From NCBI GenBank assembly GCA_028583685.1, contig JAMXIF010000032.1, positions 8,516,756 through 8,580,755 on the forward strand: a DNA stretch of 64,000 bases, in the 5' to 3' direction. Positions 23,013 to 34,668 of this stretch are shown piece after piece. Within the stretch, counting starts at the first letter, position 1; every line of letters begins with the position of its first letter. The DNA comes from Petaurus breviceps papuanus. Its lineage: Eukaryota > Chordata > Mammalia > Diprotodontia > Petauridae. A model generated the notes under the pieces. It had not been told where the DNA came from. It was given only the letters and a program-made list of their open reading frames with translations, and did no database searches. Made by a program: the position numbers and the translations under genes.

Positions 23013-23194
23013 AGGTTAAACTTGAGAGTAAAAGAGATTGCTTCAGTGATAGAAAAATGGGCTCTGGGACCTACTATTTTAACACTTTTACTTAAACTTA
23101 ACTTTAAAATAAAAATTGGATTCCTAGACAAAGTCCTTTTCCCTTTATTATAAAACTTCATAAAACAAACTAAACACGCAGGCATAGTGAATTT

Positions 23195-23385
23195 AAGAGC
23201 AAATGTGGTACCATGAAAAGAATACTTGATTTGGAGTTAGAATTGGCTTTAATCTTTACTACTTTTGTGACCTGGGACAAGTCATTTAACTTCTTTGGGC
23301 CTCAGTTTTTCACTTTTGAATAATAGGTTTGGAATAGGTGATCTCTAGGGTAACTAACAACTGTAAATCTGTGATCCTGTGAATT
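23195..23385 (+). mobile_element. THER/MIR-type SINE
   Basis: 'ttgtgacctgggacaagtca', 'gggcctcagtttttcactt' and 'gaataggtgatctctagggt' are in sense order. Confidence 0.7.
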
Positions 23386-23509
23386 TCCCTATGTATTTAG
23401 GACTTAAATTAGAATATCCTACTGTTACAATTTTAGACTGTTCTGAAGTGTTATTTGATTTAAGACAGTTTAAATTTTTGTGTGTGTTTTTTCAAGATTA
23501 TCCTTGCTT

Positions 23510-23682
23510 GGGTGGCTAGGTGGTGCAGTGAGTAAAGCGCTGGCCCCAGGGGCAGAAGGACCTGAGTTTAGTTCCAGCCTCAGATACTTAACACCCACAC
23601 ACACAAAAAAAACTAGCCATGTAACCTTGGGCAAGTTACTTAACCCCAAATGCCTTCCAAAAGGCAAAAAAAAAAAAAAAAA
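23510..23682 (+). mobile_element. WSINE-type SINE, CA-bearing subfamily
   Basis: 'gtgcagtgagtaaagcgct', 'acacccacacacacaaaa', 'tagccatgtaaccttgggc' and an A tail. It is flanked by related sequence gattatccttgctt and ggtaatccttctt. Confidence 0.92.
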
Positions 23683-24159
23683 GGTAATCCTTCTTCCACC
23701 CCCAGTATCTTTCACAAGCTGATAGTAAAGAGGATCTAGGATTGGCCCTACCATGGGCTTGTCATTTATGACTGTATCCCTTTATGAGGCATCAAACAGA
23801 GATATCAGTGTTTTCTCTTTATTGCCATTCAGAAGTCTGGAGTATTATTTTGAAAAGGAATCATAAAACCTTATATTTCATTGAGATCTATAATAAATGA
23901 TTTCTTAACTATCTAGATATGTTTAACATGGTTTGGCACAGCATGACTTAGGAAGTTTACCTTCCCGTAGCACACAACATGGCATAGGAAGAAGGAAAAG
24001 GTCAAAGAGATTTTGTAAGTTTCTTTTAATCCATTGGAACCTCTTTTAGTTCCAGAAAAATGGGCATAATTTTTTTTCATTTAGATAACATGCTTCTTTT
24101 TTTTTTTAAAACACTTGCAAACCAACTTCCTGCTTTCTTTTGCCTGCCTTGTCAGCAGC

Positions 24160-24395
24160 TAGATAGCACCATGATGTATAAAGCTCTCGACCTGGAGTCA
24201 GCAAGACCTGAGTTCAAAACCAGCCTCAGACACTTAATAACTTTGTAATCCAGATCAAATCACTTTACCTCTCTGCCTCAATTTCCTCATTTGTAAAATG
24301 GGAATAATAGCACCTATGTCCTTGAATTGCTATAAGGATAAAATGAGATTAATGATTGTAAAGCATTGCAGGCCCCTAGCAGTACGAGTGGTGTC
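24160..24395 (+). mobile_element. MAR1/MIR-type SINE
   Basis: 'gcagctagatagcaccatg', 'gacctgagttcaaaaccagc', 'gcctcaatttcctcatttg' and 'ttaatgattgtaaagcattg' are in sense order. Confidence 0.8.
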
Positions 24396-25979
24396 TCCTT
24401 CTTTCCTCTTCAGTGGATACATAGGTTCTTTACTGTGGCCCCTCCTTTGTAGGGGCTTCGGAAGGAAACTTGACAATTAGATTTTGCCAGTTGGGGATGG
24501 TTGATAAGGTTTCTGATTTTAATTGTCTTTTGTCAGCTCTTCCCCAACCCACTAGGATAAAGCTGCACACAGTGGGGAAAATCTCACCTCCACTGTTGAA
24601 AGTGCAGGTTTGTGAACATCTCTTGGCCCAGGATGTTGGCTGTTACCCAAAGACTAGGGGAGGATTGCCAAATCTTTTTAACAGTGTGCATAACAAAAGG
24701 TGACTGCAGCACCCCTTTAAGGACACATGAGCCAGGTCACAGGTGTCTTATCTGTGGAGACACCAAGGAGAGCCAAGAGAGTCCCGGTTTGACCACTGGT
24801 TTGATCCACAGTGATTAACAAGAGAAGTCTGAAGAAAAAAAAATAATCTTACGAGTTTAATAATAAACTTGGTATCTTTAAATAGTTTATGGAAAGACCC
24901 AGGAAGCAAACAAGTATTTAAGCTTCCACTGTGTCCCAGGCTCTGCTAAATGCTGGAATAAGGAGAAGTTTGCTGAATAGGCTATAATCTCACTATTGAA
25001 AGCCTAATTCATGTTATTTCAGAAGTGTGAGTAGAAATTCCAAGGAACAGATGACACGTGGGAGCTGGGGTGGTGGGTAGATAATTAGCATAAAAAAGCA
25101 AGGCATAGATTTTTCTAACTGAAATCTCTTGCTGATACTGCATTTTAATTGTTTCAGCTAGTTTATTCTGTAGTAGACATTCCACATCCAGACTTCCTCA
25201 AAGGAATATAATAGCTTCATTCACCTTTCCATACTAATAAGAAAAAGTACACGTAGCTACTTGGGATATATTTTGCTGCTCTCTCAGAATAATTTATAAG
25301 GATGACATATTGAAAACATGTTAATGTTAATACAAAGTACCCCAGTATTATAATTATTTTCCCAGTTATGCTAGTACATATAATTGCATATCATTTTTGT
25401 CCCCTCCCTAATGGGATAAGAATCATTCCTTAACTAAAATATGTCCTTTATATTTCTTTTGAGAAGCAGCTGAACCAGAATTTTGGTTAATTAGGTAACT
25501 AGCCATGTAGCATCTAGGTTTTTGTGTATAAACATTTTATTTTATTGTCTTATCTTGTTAGACTAGTATGAATCTGAAGATAATGTACATGATATGGATA
25601 AATTAAAACTCTTGAGAAAGGCAGAAGTGCATTTAGAAGTTTAACTCACCTGTATTTAATGCTAGAGATAAAGGTACTATACCACGGACTCAGATTAGAC
25701 AGAATTTATAGATGTATCTAAGAACCTAAGAGACTCAAATAACTGAAGTTGTCAATAAAAAACTGAATGAACTAGATTCCCTCAAAGCAAAAGTAACTCC
25801 CATGAAGTAAGTTACTTTTAATAGTTGTATTCTCTCTTAATCATGTAGGAAACCAGAGTTAAAATTTATTCTTTGTTTAATCAGAGACTAAAAGTTTCTT
25901 AGACGTGCCTGTCCTTCCCTAGGAGCTGTTTATACTGAGAAAATCTCTTTCAGTATACCAGTATTTTTCATCTTCCAAC
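24396..25979. other. Unrecognised intronic sequence
   Basis: No exon or family was assigned. The segment 24480-24830 is GC-richer than its surroundings and could be an old repeat I do not know. It has no splice-bounded frame matching CLEC16A. Confidence 0.4.
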
Positions 25980-26138
25980 ATTAACCATTCCTGAATTGCA
26001 CTACCACCCCAACCCCTTCTTGGTATCTCTTATCTCCTTCAAAACTGCTGGAGTGCTACTTTCTGTATGAAGCTTTTCCTGATCCCTCTTCTCTACCCCA
26101 CCCTCCCACCAAAAATAAATTGCCACTTATTTATTGTA
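25980..26138 (+). mobile_element. L2 fragment
   Basis: 'atgaagcttttcctgatccc' followed by 'tctctaccccaccctccc' and 'cacttatttattg' fits sense L2 3' UTR. Confidence 0.5.
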
Positions 26139-26140
26139 TC

Positions 26141-26190
26141 GGGTGTCCTAAAAGTCTTAATCTTTAGCTTGGTCTTTTAAGATATTAAAG
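26141..26190. mobile_element. Mariner-like MITE, left half
   Basis: It begins 'gggtgtcctaaaagtctta', a terminal repeat. The right half lies at 26890-26920 and ends 'tagactttgggggcacc', its imperfect reverse complement. The joined element would be about 81 bp. The family is inferred from the general form of a short palindromic mariner MITE. Confidence 0.65.
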
Positions 26191-26876
26191 TTCTTTTGTT
26201 AATTTTATTAATCTGTTAATTAATTTTGTTAATACTTTTTATTATATTTCCAGATTTACATTCTCCCACCCTACCCTGAGGGGGAAAAATCAAGCCTGTT
26301 ACAAGCATGTATATTCGAGCAAAATAAATTCACACACATGCATGCACACATGTGTATATAAGATGTACATATGCTATGTATTTTAGATGTTAAAATATAG
26401 ACATAGGTATTTCATATACACACATATGAGGGAATTCACATACACATGCACACATTTCAGTCTGTACTGTGTAACTGGAAGTGGGTAGCATGTTTCATTA
26501 TGAGTCCTCGGGAAATGTGGTTGGTCATCGAATTAATAAGATGTTCAGTCTTTCAAAGTCGTGTGTCTTTACAGCATTGCTGTTCTGGTATAAATTGTTC
26601 TTCGAGTTTTGCTTATTTCACTTTGCGTCGGTTTTTTGTAAGTCTTCCCAGATTTCTCTGAAACCATCCCCTTCACCATTTCTTACAGCACAGTAGCGTT
26701 CTATCACATCAGCTACTCCCCAGTTATTGGGTTCCCCCTCAGCTTTAATTCTTTGCTGCCACAAAAAGAGCTGCTGTAGTTTTCTGCACGTGGATCCTTT
26801 TCCTCTTTCTTTTCTCTTTGGGACATAGACCTGGGGTAGGTACCATTTAATAGCTTTTGAGGCGTAGTTCCAAGTG
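26191..26876 (-). mobile_element. L1 3' end, antisense, inserted in a MITE
   Basis: Antisense L1: 'tgggtagcatgtttcattat', 'cacgtggatccttttcctct', 'ttctctttgggacatagacc'. It is flanked by the 13-bp duplication taagatattaaag (26178-26190) and taagctattaaag (26877-26889), one mismatch. It is 5'-truncated. Confidence 0.85.
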
Positions 26877-26889
26877 TAAGCTATTAAAG

Positions 26890-26920
26890 CTTAAAACTCC
26901 ATTTAGACTTTGGGGGCACC
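26890..26920. mobile_element. Mariner-like MITE, right half
   Basis: Completes the element begun at 26141 and ends in its terminal inverted repeat. A GT-rich tract follows at once. Confidence 0.65.
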
Positions 26921-26997
26921 GTGTGTGTGTGTCTTTGTGTGTGCACACAGAGAGACACATGTGTGTGCACACACAGAGACACATGTGTATGCACATG
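26921..26997. repeat. GT/CA-rich imperfect tandem repeat
   Basis: Two copies of a roughly 26-nt unit, each with 'gtgtgtgcacaca' (self-complementary) followed by 'gagacacat'. Confidence 0.85.
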
Positions 26998-27002
26998 TTT
27001 TC

Positions 27003-27130
27003 TCCACTGACCTGACAGTATGTAAGTTCTTTGGGTGCAAATTTGTTTCATTTTTGTCCTTGAACGCCTGAAGCCTAGCCCAGTTTGTGGTACATAATAA
27101 GCACTTAATGAATACTCATGATTGATTTGT
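27003..27130 (+). mobile_element. L2 3' end
   Basis: 'tatgtaagttctttgggtgc', then 'gcccagtttgtggtacataa' and 'taagcacttaatgaatactc' form a sense L2 terminus. Confidence 0.7.
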
Positions 27131-27839
27131 TAGTCTCAGTAGACATTTATCTGTATTCAGGTGATATTGAGAGGGAAAAGTGGCAGTAATTACCTGATGT
27201 ATCTTAGGGGTTGCTTATGTGTTTGGGTACTTTCTTGGGGGGAGGAAGCATTACAACCTTGAGAAGCCTAGAATTCCATGAGTTTCCAGAACCGTACAAA
27301 TTCCTTTAAAAATAGCAATGTTTAGTGCGTATTTTTGCTTTAGAAGAGCAGCAGTTCTGGCTAACTGATGAGCTTAAAGGCTTAATGACTCGATTCACCC
27401 AGGTGCTGATCAGAGCCGAGCCTCATAAATTCTGCGACAGCTCCTTTTATGTAGTTGGAAGCTGGTGGGGGTGGGGGGTCTGTGTGTCTGTGCTCCTCTT
27501 CTTAGCACAGTCTTAAGTTGTGGCATGGGCATTCTCCATTTTGAATAAACATTTACGTCTCTTGAGAACATGGAGTACTTTTTCATACGTGCTATCTTTA
27601 TCAAGCAAAATAATTAGGCTGTGTCAGCATCTGGACTTGGAGTATTTAACAGGTCTGTGGAAAAGAGAAGCAGCAGAAGGGGCAGCTGAGCAGCAGAGGA
27701 GACATGTAAAGATGATAGCATATGTGCTACTGATGAATCAGGAGTATTTAGCATTGCTGAAGTCTGGGAAGTCTGTGGAGGGGAGAAAAACGTCTTGAAG
27801 TACTTCAAAAACCAAGCAGAAGATGTTATATTGGGAGGA

Positions 27840-28180
27840 GGCCCCCTCCCCAGAGCGGTGACGTGGTCACACCTGTACTTTGGCAGCTGTGGGGAGGATT
27901 TATTGGAATGGAGTCTTGGGGTAGGGAGAACAAAGAAGAAATCATGATAGTAGTTGAGGCAAGATGTGATAGGGGCCTGAACTAGAGTGCTGGCTATGAG
28001 AGAGGAGAAGACAAAGGTGCAGAAGATTTGGCAGCTGCTTGGGTACGTGGGCTGAATGAAAGGCAGGGGTGTTGAGGATGACACCAGGGTTGTGAACCTG
28101 GCTGCTTAGAAGGATGACTTTGTCCTTGACATGGATTGGATTTAGGCATGTTCTGGGTAGAACTGGAAATCAAGGACATG
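27840..28180 (-). mobile_element. L2 ORF2 tail, antisense
   Basis: 'gtgacgtggtcacacctg', 'agtagttgaggcaagatgtg', 'ggcctgaactagagtgctgg' and 'gttgaggatgacaccagg' correspond in antisense to the L2 reverse-transcriptase C-terminal region. Confidence 0.7.
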
Positions 28181-28254
28181 AGAACATATGCCTTTAACAA
28201 AAGGAGGTTTATTCAACAACACCACTGAAAAGATATTCAACAAAGAGAACAATA

Positions 28255-28515
28255 AGACTAGCCAGCATTTATGTAGCACTTCCTGTGTGCCAGACACAGG
28301 GCTAAGCACTTTATAGCTATTGCCTCATTCGATCCTCACAACAACCCTGGGAGGCAGGTGCTTCTGTTATCTCCATTTCCAGATGAGGAAACTGAGGCTA
28401 ACAGAGGTGAAGCAATTTGCCCAGGGCCACACACATTACTAGTTAGTGAAGCCAGATTTGAACTCAGGTCTTCCTGACTCCAGGCCTGGTACTCTATCCA
28501 TTATGCCACCAGCTG
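28255..28515 (-). mobile_element. MIR, antisense, near full length
   Basis: Well-preserved antisense MIR: 'tgtgtgccagacacagggct', 'ttcgatcctcacaacaaccc', 'agatgaggaaactgaggct', 'ttgcccagggccacacac', 'aactcaggtcttcctgac'. Confidence 0.9.
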
Positions 28516-29374
28516 TCCTGGTACAGGATTAGATCAGTTGTGTGCAAGTCCCCTCACCCCTAAATTTGTTACGTTGACCTGCCCTGTCAGAAGGATGTGT
28601 TGACTAACGGGCAGTGGGGATTCTTCTAAACCTGAGAACCTCAAACTGCTGGTGTACTGGATTGTTACCTGTTAGACCACTGGGAAACTCTGTAGGTGGT
28701 TCAGATGGACCAATTAAGTGTTGAAGGCAGTTTATTCCCATTTTAGAGAAGAACTTGCCTTCCTGCCCTTCAAGTCTTTGTAGAGAGTGTGTGGTGGGTG
28801 ATGAGAGTCTGCTACTATGGATCTCAAAAAGATTTACAAATGTTATGTTTACCACAAGGAGAAGAGAGAATCTAATGAGATGCATTATAGATTGCAACCC
28901 ATTCATGCCTGCTCATCCTGTGTAGCCAATTCACTCTGTTCCACCCAGAACTAACAGGAAAGGGCCAGGGCTCTTACCGTTCATAGCCCCTCCCCTTAGT
29001 GCATTGAAGATCCTCCAGGGGCATATGCCCCACCCACAAGGGGCTTTGGGAATAAGGAAGTAAATAACTTGGGAGGAAGGGGTCCATAATTTTCTTTATG
29101 GCACCCCAACAGCTGTGGGTACCCAGGTTGGAATTAGATTCTATAACTGCCCTGAAGGTCTGGCACGCTACGGAAGGGGAAATTTTAAGCTTGCACAGCA
29201 GTGGAATAGGGTAGAGTGGAGGAGTGTTTGGTTTTAATAGATGAAGGTTAGGTATTCAGTATGTTGAAGGCAAACATTTTGTGGCTCATTTTCCTGCTCA
29301 GGTTGATCACTTACTTCTTAAAATCATGCCGTGCTCTCCTCCTCCTTCCCCCTTGGAGATCACAATTGTAAAAC

Positions 29375-30050
29375 ACTGGTCTCCAACCTTTTTTGATTGA
29401 AAGCTCTATCAATAAGAATATTTTTGAATATGTACCCCCAATATGCATATATTTTTCAATTACATATTACTGTACTAATTATTCATATTGTAAAATAGCA
29501 CAAAATAGAAATGTTAAAAGATACTATATCATGGAAGTCAAATTTTATTCATTAATGGTACAAAAAAACCTTTTCACCCTCACTAAAAATATAATTGTTA
29601 ATATTGCTGTGTTAGAGCAGTGTCATTGAATGTTTCATTATTTTTTTAAATCTTGGTTTAATACCATTATATAGTAATTTGAAATTTCTTTCAAAGTTTG
29701 GTTTATTTCAGTACTTAATTCTGTTGGTTTTCATAATTTAAAAAGACACTCCACAAATTAAATCACAGGCTGTACTTACTAAATAAATTATATCCACTTT
29801 TAAATCTAGTCCACAAGTTATACAAAGGTTTTGTTGAAATTTTTGATAATAATTTTCATCTTCCCTGATGTCAGTCATTTGTCTTGCAAATTAGGTATTA
29901 CATTTTAATATTTTTTACAAATGAGTCCAAAATCCACTGAAACTCTTCATTTGGAGAATTTTTTAACAAGTTAGAAAATTATTTTCAACTTTTTCACATA
30001 TGTGGATATAAAAGTTTTACAGGTGACACACATGGACTTTAATACCTCTG
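29375..30050 (-). mobile_element. hAT DNA transposon remnant, antisense
   Basis: It opens with a terminal-repeat-like 'cactggtctccaacctttt' and shares order and similarity with the segment at 54392-55065, which encodes a recognisable hAT motif. Shared landmarks include 'tactgtacta' and 'caaaatccactgaaact'. Its frames are broken. Confidence 0.65.
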
Positions 30051-30059
30051 GTTAAGGGT

Positions 30060-30310
30060 GAGTACATAAACATCAAATGCATCAGAGAGGTCAAGAAGGA
30101 TGAGAACTGAGCATCACCTTCAGATCTGTCAGTTTCAATTGAGTGACGAATCAAGTATAACAAGAAGTTTTAGAACATGGAAGATTGGAAAGACAGTGGT
30201 ACCTTTGACAGTTTGACAGAAGTACAGAAGTTCATAAAAGAAGTGAATTGGGGGGTAGGGGAGGAATGGAATAGGATCTGATTGTAACCTGTTGATGTCT
30301 TCTAATCACA
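30060..30310 (-). mobile_element. L2-like segment next to hAT, antisense
   Basis: 'agaggtcaagaaggatgaga' and 'agtttcaattgagtgacg' resemble antisense L2 ORF2. A homologous segment follows the second hAT copy at about 55100-55385. Confidence 0.5.
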
Positions 30311-30844
30311 TCAGTTTGTCTGGTGAAAAACAAAAAAGGGAGGGTGAGGAAAAATATTTACCTTTCACCCCTGGACTGTATGTCTGGGTAGCATTAAGTT
30401 ATAACCACCCTGAGGGACCAACATCCTGTAGAGAATGGGAGAAGCAGAGAAGCTTAAATAGCCACTGGAGGCCAGTTGGAGGAGGGATTAGAGTGAGAGT
30501 GTTATTTGTTGATGGATGAAGTGTATAGTGTAGTTGTGTTGGAGACAAGTGCCATAATTGGATACTGACCCAACCAAAGCCCTCTTCCCACCCTCCCACT
30601 GGTTACTATTTGGATTCATATCATGAATCTAGAATCTAAACACTCTAGAAATGATTCTTTTAAAGAATTAACTTATTCACTGATTTCAAAATCAATGTAA
30701 GCCACTTCATCACAGTAAATTTATATAATAGACTTTTGAAACTGGGTAGTCCTTAAAGGTTTTGAACTGTCATATAAAACATGCCTAAATGGAAACATCT
30801 GAATTTGGACCATTTTCTGAATCCTAATTAATAGTCTTGAATAC

Positions 30845-30929
30845 TTGGGGTGACTGGGTGGCGCAGTGAGTAAAGCGCTGGCCCAGAAGTCAGGAGGACC
30901 GGAGTTCAGTTCCGGCCTCAGACACTTAA

Positions 30930-30970
<41 letters not shown>

Positions 30971-31030
30971 GCCGTGTAACCTTGGGCAAGTTACTTAACC
31001 CCAATTGACCTCCAAAAGGCAAAAAAAAAA
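30845..31030 (+). mobile_element. WSINE-type SINE with internal (CA)n
   Basis: 'gtggcgcagtgagtaaagc', 'gcctcagacacttaacaccc', a CA tract at about 30931-30965, 'tagccgtgtaaccttgggc' and an A tail. The perfect 15-bp duplication aatagtcttgaatac lies at 30830-30844 and 31031-31045. Confidence 0.97.
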
Positions 31031-31045
31031 AATAGTCTTGAATAC

Positions 31046-32335
31046 ATCTATGTCCTTCATCTCCCCAAATCTGTGCAGGGTCATGGACATGGGAGATGCA
31101 TAATATCTAAGTGAATGAAAGGCAACCAATAGAGGTATCATTGAGATCTCATTTTAAAGCAAACTTAAGTAAGCCAAATAATCCCTGTATCTAAACCACT
31201 CCTTGGTTGTCAATCACTTTCCAGACCACTAGAGAAGTTATAGCATCATGGCACTTAAGCAATAGTATTCCAACCTAAGAAAGGCAATAGAGTCAGGGAG
31301 CTTACTTAATTTAGAACCAAGGAGTCACTTAGAAAAGGGGAGTGCACTTCTGGCACAGTTTCTCTATTTGAATCCCTACACACACATTTTCACAATAGAC
31401 CATAACAACACTTGTTTAAATATATAGCCCTCCCCTTTTGAAATGTCCATATGCAAATGAAGTTGTTTCCTAAACTAGGTTTTCCTAGGTGGGAGAGGAA
31501 GAAAGGAAAAAACATTTCTGTAGAAGTGTTGCTTCATGTTCATGGGCATGCCTGTCTATTACCAAAGGTGACATCTTTTTCTTGTGTAGAATGGGATTCA
31601 AGTTGTTGTCTTCCATTGTAAAGATTAATCAAATAACTAGAAAGACTCAGTGGATTTTTTGAAGTGTGTTTGGGAAGCAAATGCATTTTAAATAGGCGCA
31701 GGCTGAGATCAGAACAAACAGAGCATTCAGTAACCAAAACAGAAACTACCTACCATTTGACATGCACTCTATCTTGGAACATTCTTGTAACAGGTCAGGG
31801 CATAGTAACGTGGTAAGAACTTGTAGTATGCTTTCATTGGAAAAAACAAAAAGTGTAGCATCTTCACAACAGAACTTGAGTTTTTCTTCTAGTGTTCCTC
31901 CCAGACTTCTAGTGAGGTACTACTCAGATGCCTGATAGTAATATAAATATGACCCTAGGTTCTCAAAGATTATGCCAAGCAGACAGAAAACTGTGGCAGG
32001 TCCTCCCAATCAGGAAGGTCTTCAAGTACAAGCTATATAATAGATTCTTTCATCTTATCCAGGTTCAGCCTAGGTTAGTTTGGAGAAGTTCATTGATAGA
32101 AGGTTGACCATTAGGTTACTCAGGTTTTGGGTCCACAACTGTTAAAAGTAGGTGGAATTTGCATCAATAAATGGAGTATCTGAATAATAACAGGTTTTTT
32201 TTTTGAAGTATTAAATCCTAAAACTTGGCCCATATTATTCCTTTTCTCTTGGGATTTCAGAGCTGCTCTGTTGAACTCAGGACCAGCAAAGCTCCTTATG
32301 AAGTTATTACATTCTCCTGTAAACAGTGACTCCTT
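31046..32335. other. Unrecognised intronic sequence
   Basis: No exon or repeat was assigned. It runs up to the 7SL-like copy. Confidence 0.45.
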
Positions 32336-32511
32336 GCCAGGCATGGTATCACACTTTTGTAACCCCTACTGAGGATAATGGATCTCCTGACTCATTAGTT
32401 CTGAGCTGAAGGTAGGCAAAACCAATCTAGTGTCCATATTAAGTCACAAACAACATGGTGAGCCACCAAGAGCAGGGGACCCAGCAGGTTCCTTTAAGAA
32501 GGAATGAACCA
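32336..32511 (+). pseudogene. 7SL (SRP RNA) retrocopy, 5' part
   Basis: It follows 7SL RNA from its 5' end: 'gccaggcatggtatcacac' (7SL gccgggcgcggtggcgcg), 'agttctgagctgaag', 'caacatggtgagccacc', 'agcaggggacccagcaggtt' and 'aggaatgaacca'. It is diverged by many substitutions and is not expected to be functional. It is interrupted by the HAL1 at 32512 and resumes at 35120. Confidence 0.85.
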
Positions 32512-33110
32512 GGGAGTAGAAATAGGACTTCCGCCTGGCTCCAGCTCTCACCATCTCCAATCCATGTAAAAGGGGACTCTAAACAAACTTTGGAGCTACA
32601 GAACCCACAAAATAACACAGAGAAGCTAACCTCCTGCTGAGGACAGCCTGGTAGGCCGGCAGGAATCAGCCAGCACAGGGCTCTGGGAGCCGGTGAGCCA
32701 GAGGTTTTAGCCCCAGGGCCGGCCTGACCAACCACTGGTAGGAGGGACTCCAGATCACCAGCAGCTGTGGCTGTTTCCAGAATTATCAACACATAGATGC
32801 AAAGGACAAAGTGAGAGGTCAGTGCAATGTGGACTTTGGGACACAGCTCCAGCTCCTGACCTGCAAACTGTAGGGGGACCAAGCAACCAGTCTGAGGGGT
32901 AATCGCTCTTGCTTTAACCTCCTTGGATCTGTATTGCAGTCTAGGGTGGAGATCCTGGGGTGTGTGACCAGCTTGCCAGAGCATGTAGAGGCTTCAGAGA
33001 GGGCACCCAACTAATACCTCCAGCAGCTGAGAAAACCCCAGCATTAGGTACGAAGCTCCCCTGTCTGGTAGCAGAGTCCTACTGTGGCAAAAAGCCCAAA
33101 AGTCAAGTAA

Positions 33111-34054
33111 TTGAGTGGCAACATGACCAGGCAAAGGAAGCAAAGCAAACAGAAGAATCCAACATCAGACTCCTATTTTGGGGACAAAAAGGATCAAAGC
33201 ATGGAACAGGAGGAAGACAGCGAAGTCAGAACCCCTGCACCAAAAGCTTCAAAGGAAAATGCGAGCTGGTTACAGGCCATAGAGGACCTTAAGAAGCAGA
33301 TAAGAGAAGTGGAGGAAAAAATGAGAAGAGAAATGAGAGCGATGCAAGAAAATTACTAAATGAGAATCAACAGCCTGACTAAGGAAAATAACACCTTAAA
33401 AAATAGACTAACTCAAAAGGCAAAAGAGGCTCAAAAAGGCAATGAGGAGAAGAATGCCTTAAAAAGCCAAATTTGCCAGATGGAAAAAGAATCTCAAAAG
33501 CTCACTGAGGAGAATCATTCCTTCAGAACTAGATTGGAGCAAATGGAAATGAAAACCACTGCCCTGGATAATAGATCCAAGAGAGATAATTTAAAAATTA
33601 TCGGACTACCTGAAAACCATGATCAAAGTAAGAACCTAGAAATCATCCTCCAGGAAGTTCTCAAATAAACCTGCCCTGATGTTTTAGAACCAGAGGGCAA
33701 AATAGAGATTGAAAGAATCCACTGATCACCTCCTGAAAAAGATCTCAAAAAGAAAACACCTAGGAATGTTATAGCCAGGTTCTGGAATTCCCAGATCAAG
33801 GAAATACAATCAGGATAACTCAGGATCTGGCAGCTTCTACACTGAGGAATTGAAGGGCTTGGAATACGATATTCCGGAGGGCAAAGGAGCTGGGATTAAA
33901 ACCAAAAATCACCTACCCAGAAAAACTGAGTATCATGTTTCAGGGGAAAATATGGTCATTCAGTGGAACAGAGAATTTTTAACCATTCTTGATGAAAAAA
34001 CCAGAGTTGAACAGAAAATTTGACCTTCAGATACAAGAAGCAAGAGAAGCATGA
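33111..34054 (+). pseudogene. Degraded L1 ORF1p gene of HAL1
   Basis: It starts at ATG 33111 with MSGNMTRQRKQSKQKNPTS. A long charged coiled-coil region follows (LQAIEDLKKQIREVEEKMRR, then NTLKNRLTQKAKEAQKGNEE and LEQMEMKTTALDNRSKRDN). The RRM begins NLKIIGLPENH, and the C-terminal part includes YPEKLSIMFQGKIWSFSG, matching the PAKLSF block of human ORF1p. In-frame stops at 33357-33359 and 33666-33668, more after that, and an internal deletion near 33810 that removes part of the RRM/CTD linker make it non-functional. ORF1p normally binds RNA as a trimer and chaperones retrotransposition. Confidence 0.85.
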
Positions 34055-34648
34055 GAAGGTAAACAGGGAAAAGAAATCATAAAGAACTCATCAAAGTTGA
34101 ACTATTAACATTCCTACATGGAAAAACAATAATTGTAACTGATGAAACTTTTCTCAGTATAAAAATAGTTGAAGGGAATAGAAATATATATGTCTATATC
34201 GGAGGGTATACGGGCGTATGAATACATATGTGAATGTGTGTGTATATGTTTACAGGTATACATAGAGGGCACAGGACCAATTTAATAGAAAGGGAGGATA
34301 CATAAAAGGTGAAATTAAGAGGTGAGAGAGGAATATAATGAGAGGAGATGGGGAGAGACAATGGAGTAAACTATCTCATATAGAAGAGGCAAGGGAAAAT
34401 GGTTACAATGGAGGGGAAGAATAGGAAGGCAAAAGGGAATGGGTCAACCTTATTCTCATTGAATTTGGCTTGGGGAGGGAATGACATACACACTAAATAG
34501 GGTATCTCACCCTACAGGAGAGTGGGGGAGGAAGAGGATGAGAGGGGGCATAATGGAAGGGAGGGCAGGCTTGGGGGGGAGGGAAGTTGGAAGCACCCAC
34601 TTTTGAAAAGGGACGGGATCAAAGTAGAGAATAGAACAAGTGGGAGGT

Positions 34649-34668
34649 GGGATAGGAGGGAGGGAGGG
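34649..34668 (+). other. G-quadruplex motif in HAL1 3' region
   Basis: Four G3 runs with loops of 6, 1 and 1 nt (gggataggagggagggaggg). L1 3' UTRs in mammals are known to carry G-quadruplex motifs. The second HAL1 copy has lost it through a local deletion. Confidence 0.75.

Noticed and set aside
27614-28084. 156-residue open frame on the minus strand
   Set aside because: Its 5' half overlaps an L2 copy read in the L2 sense direction. The proline/serine-rich peptide fits decayed L2 sequence and not a host gene.
32439-32984. 181-residue open frame on the minus strand
   Set aside because: It lies across the 7SL/HAL1 leader, in antisense to a retrotransposon, with no similarity and no promoter or splice context.
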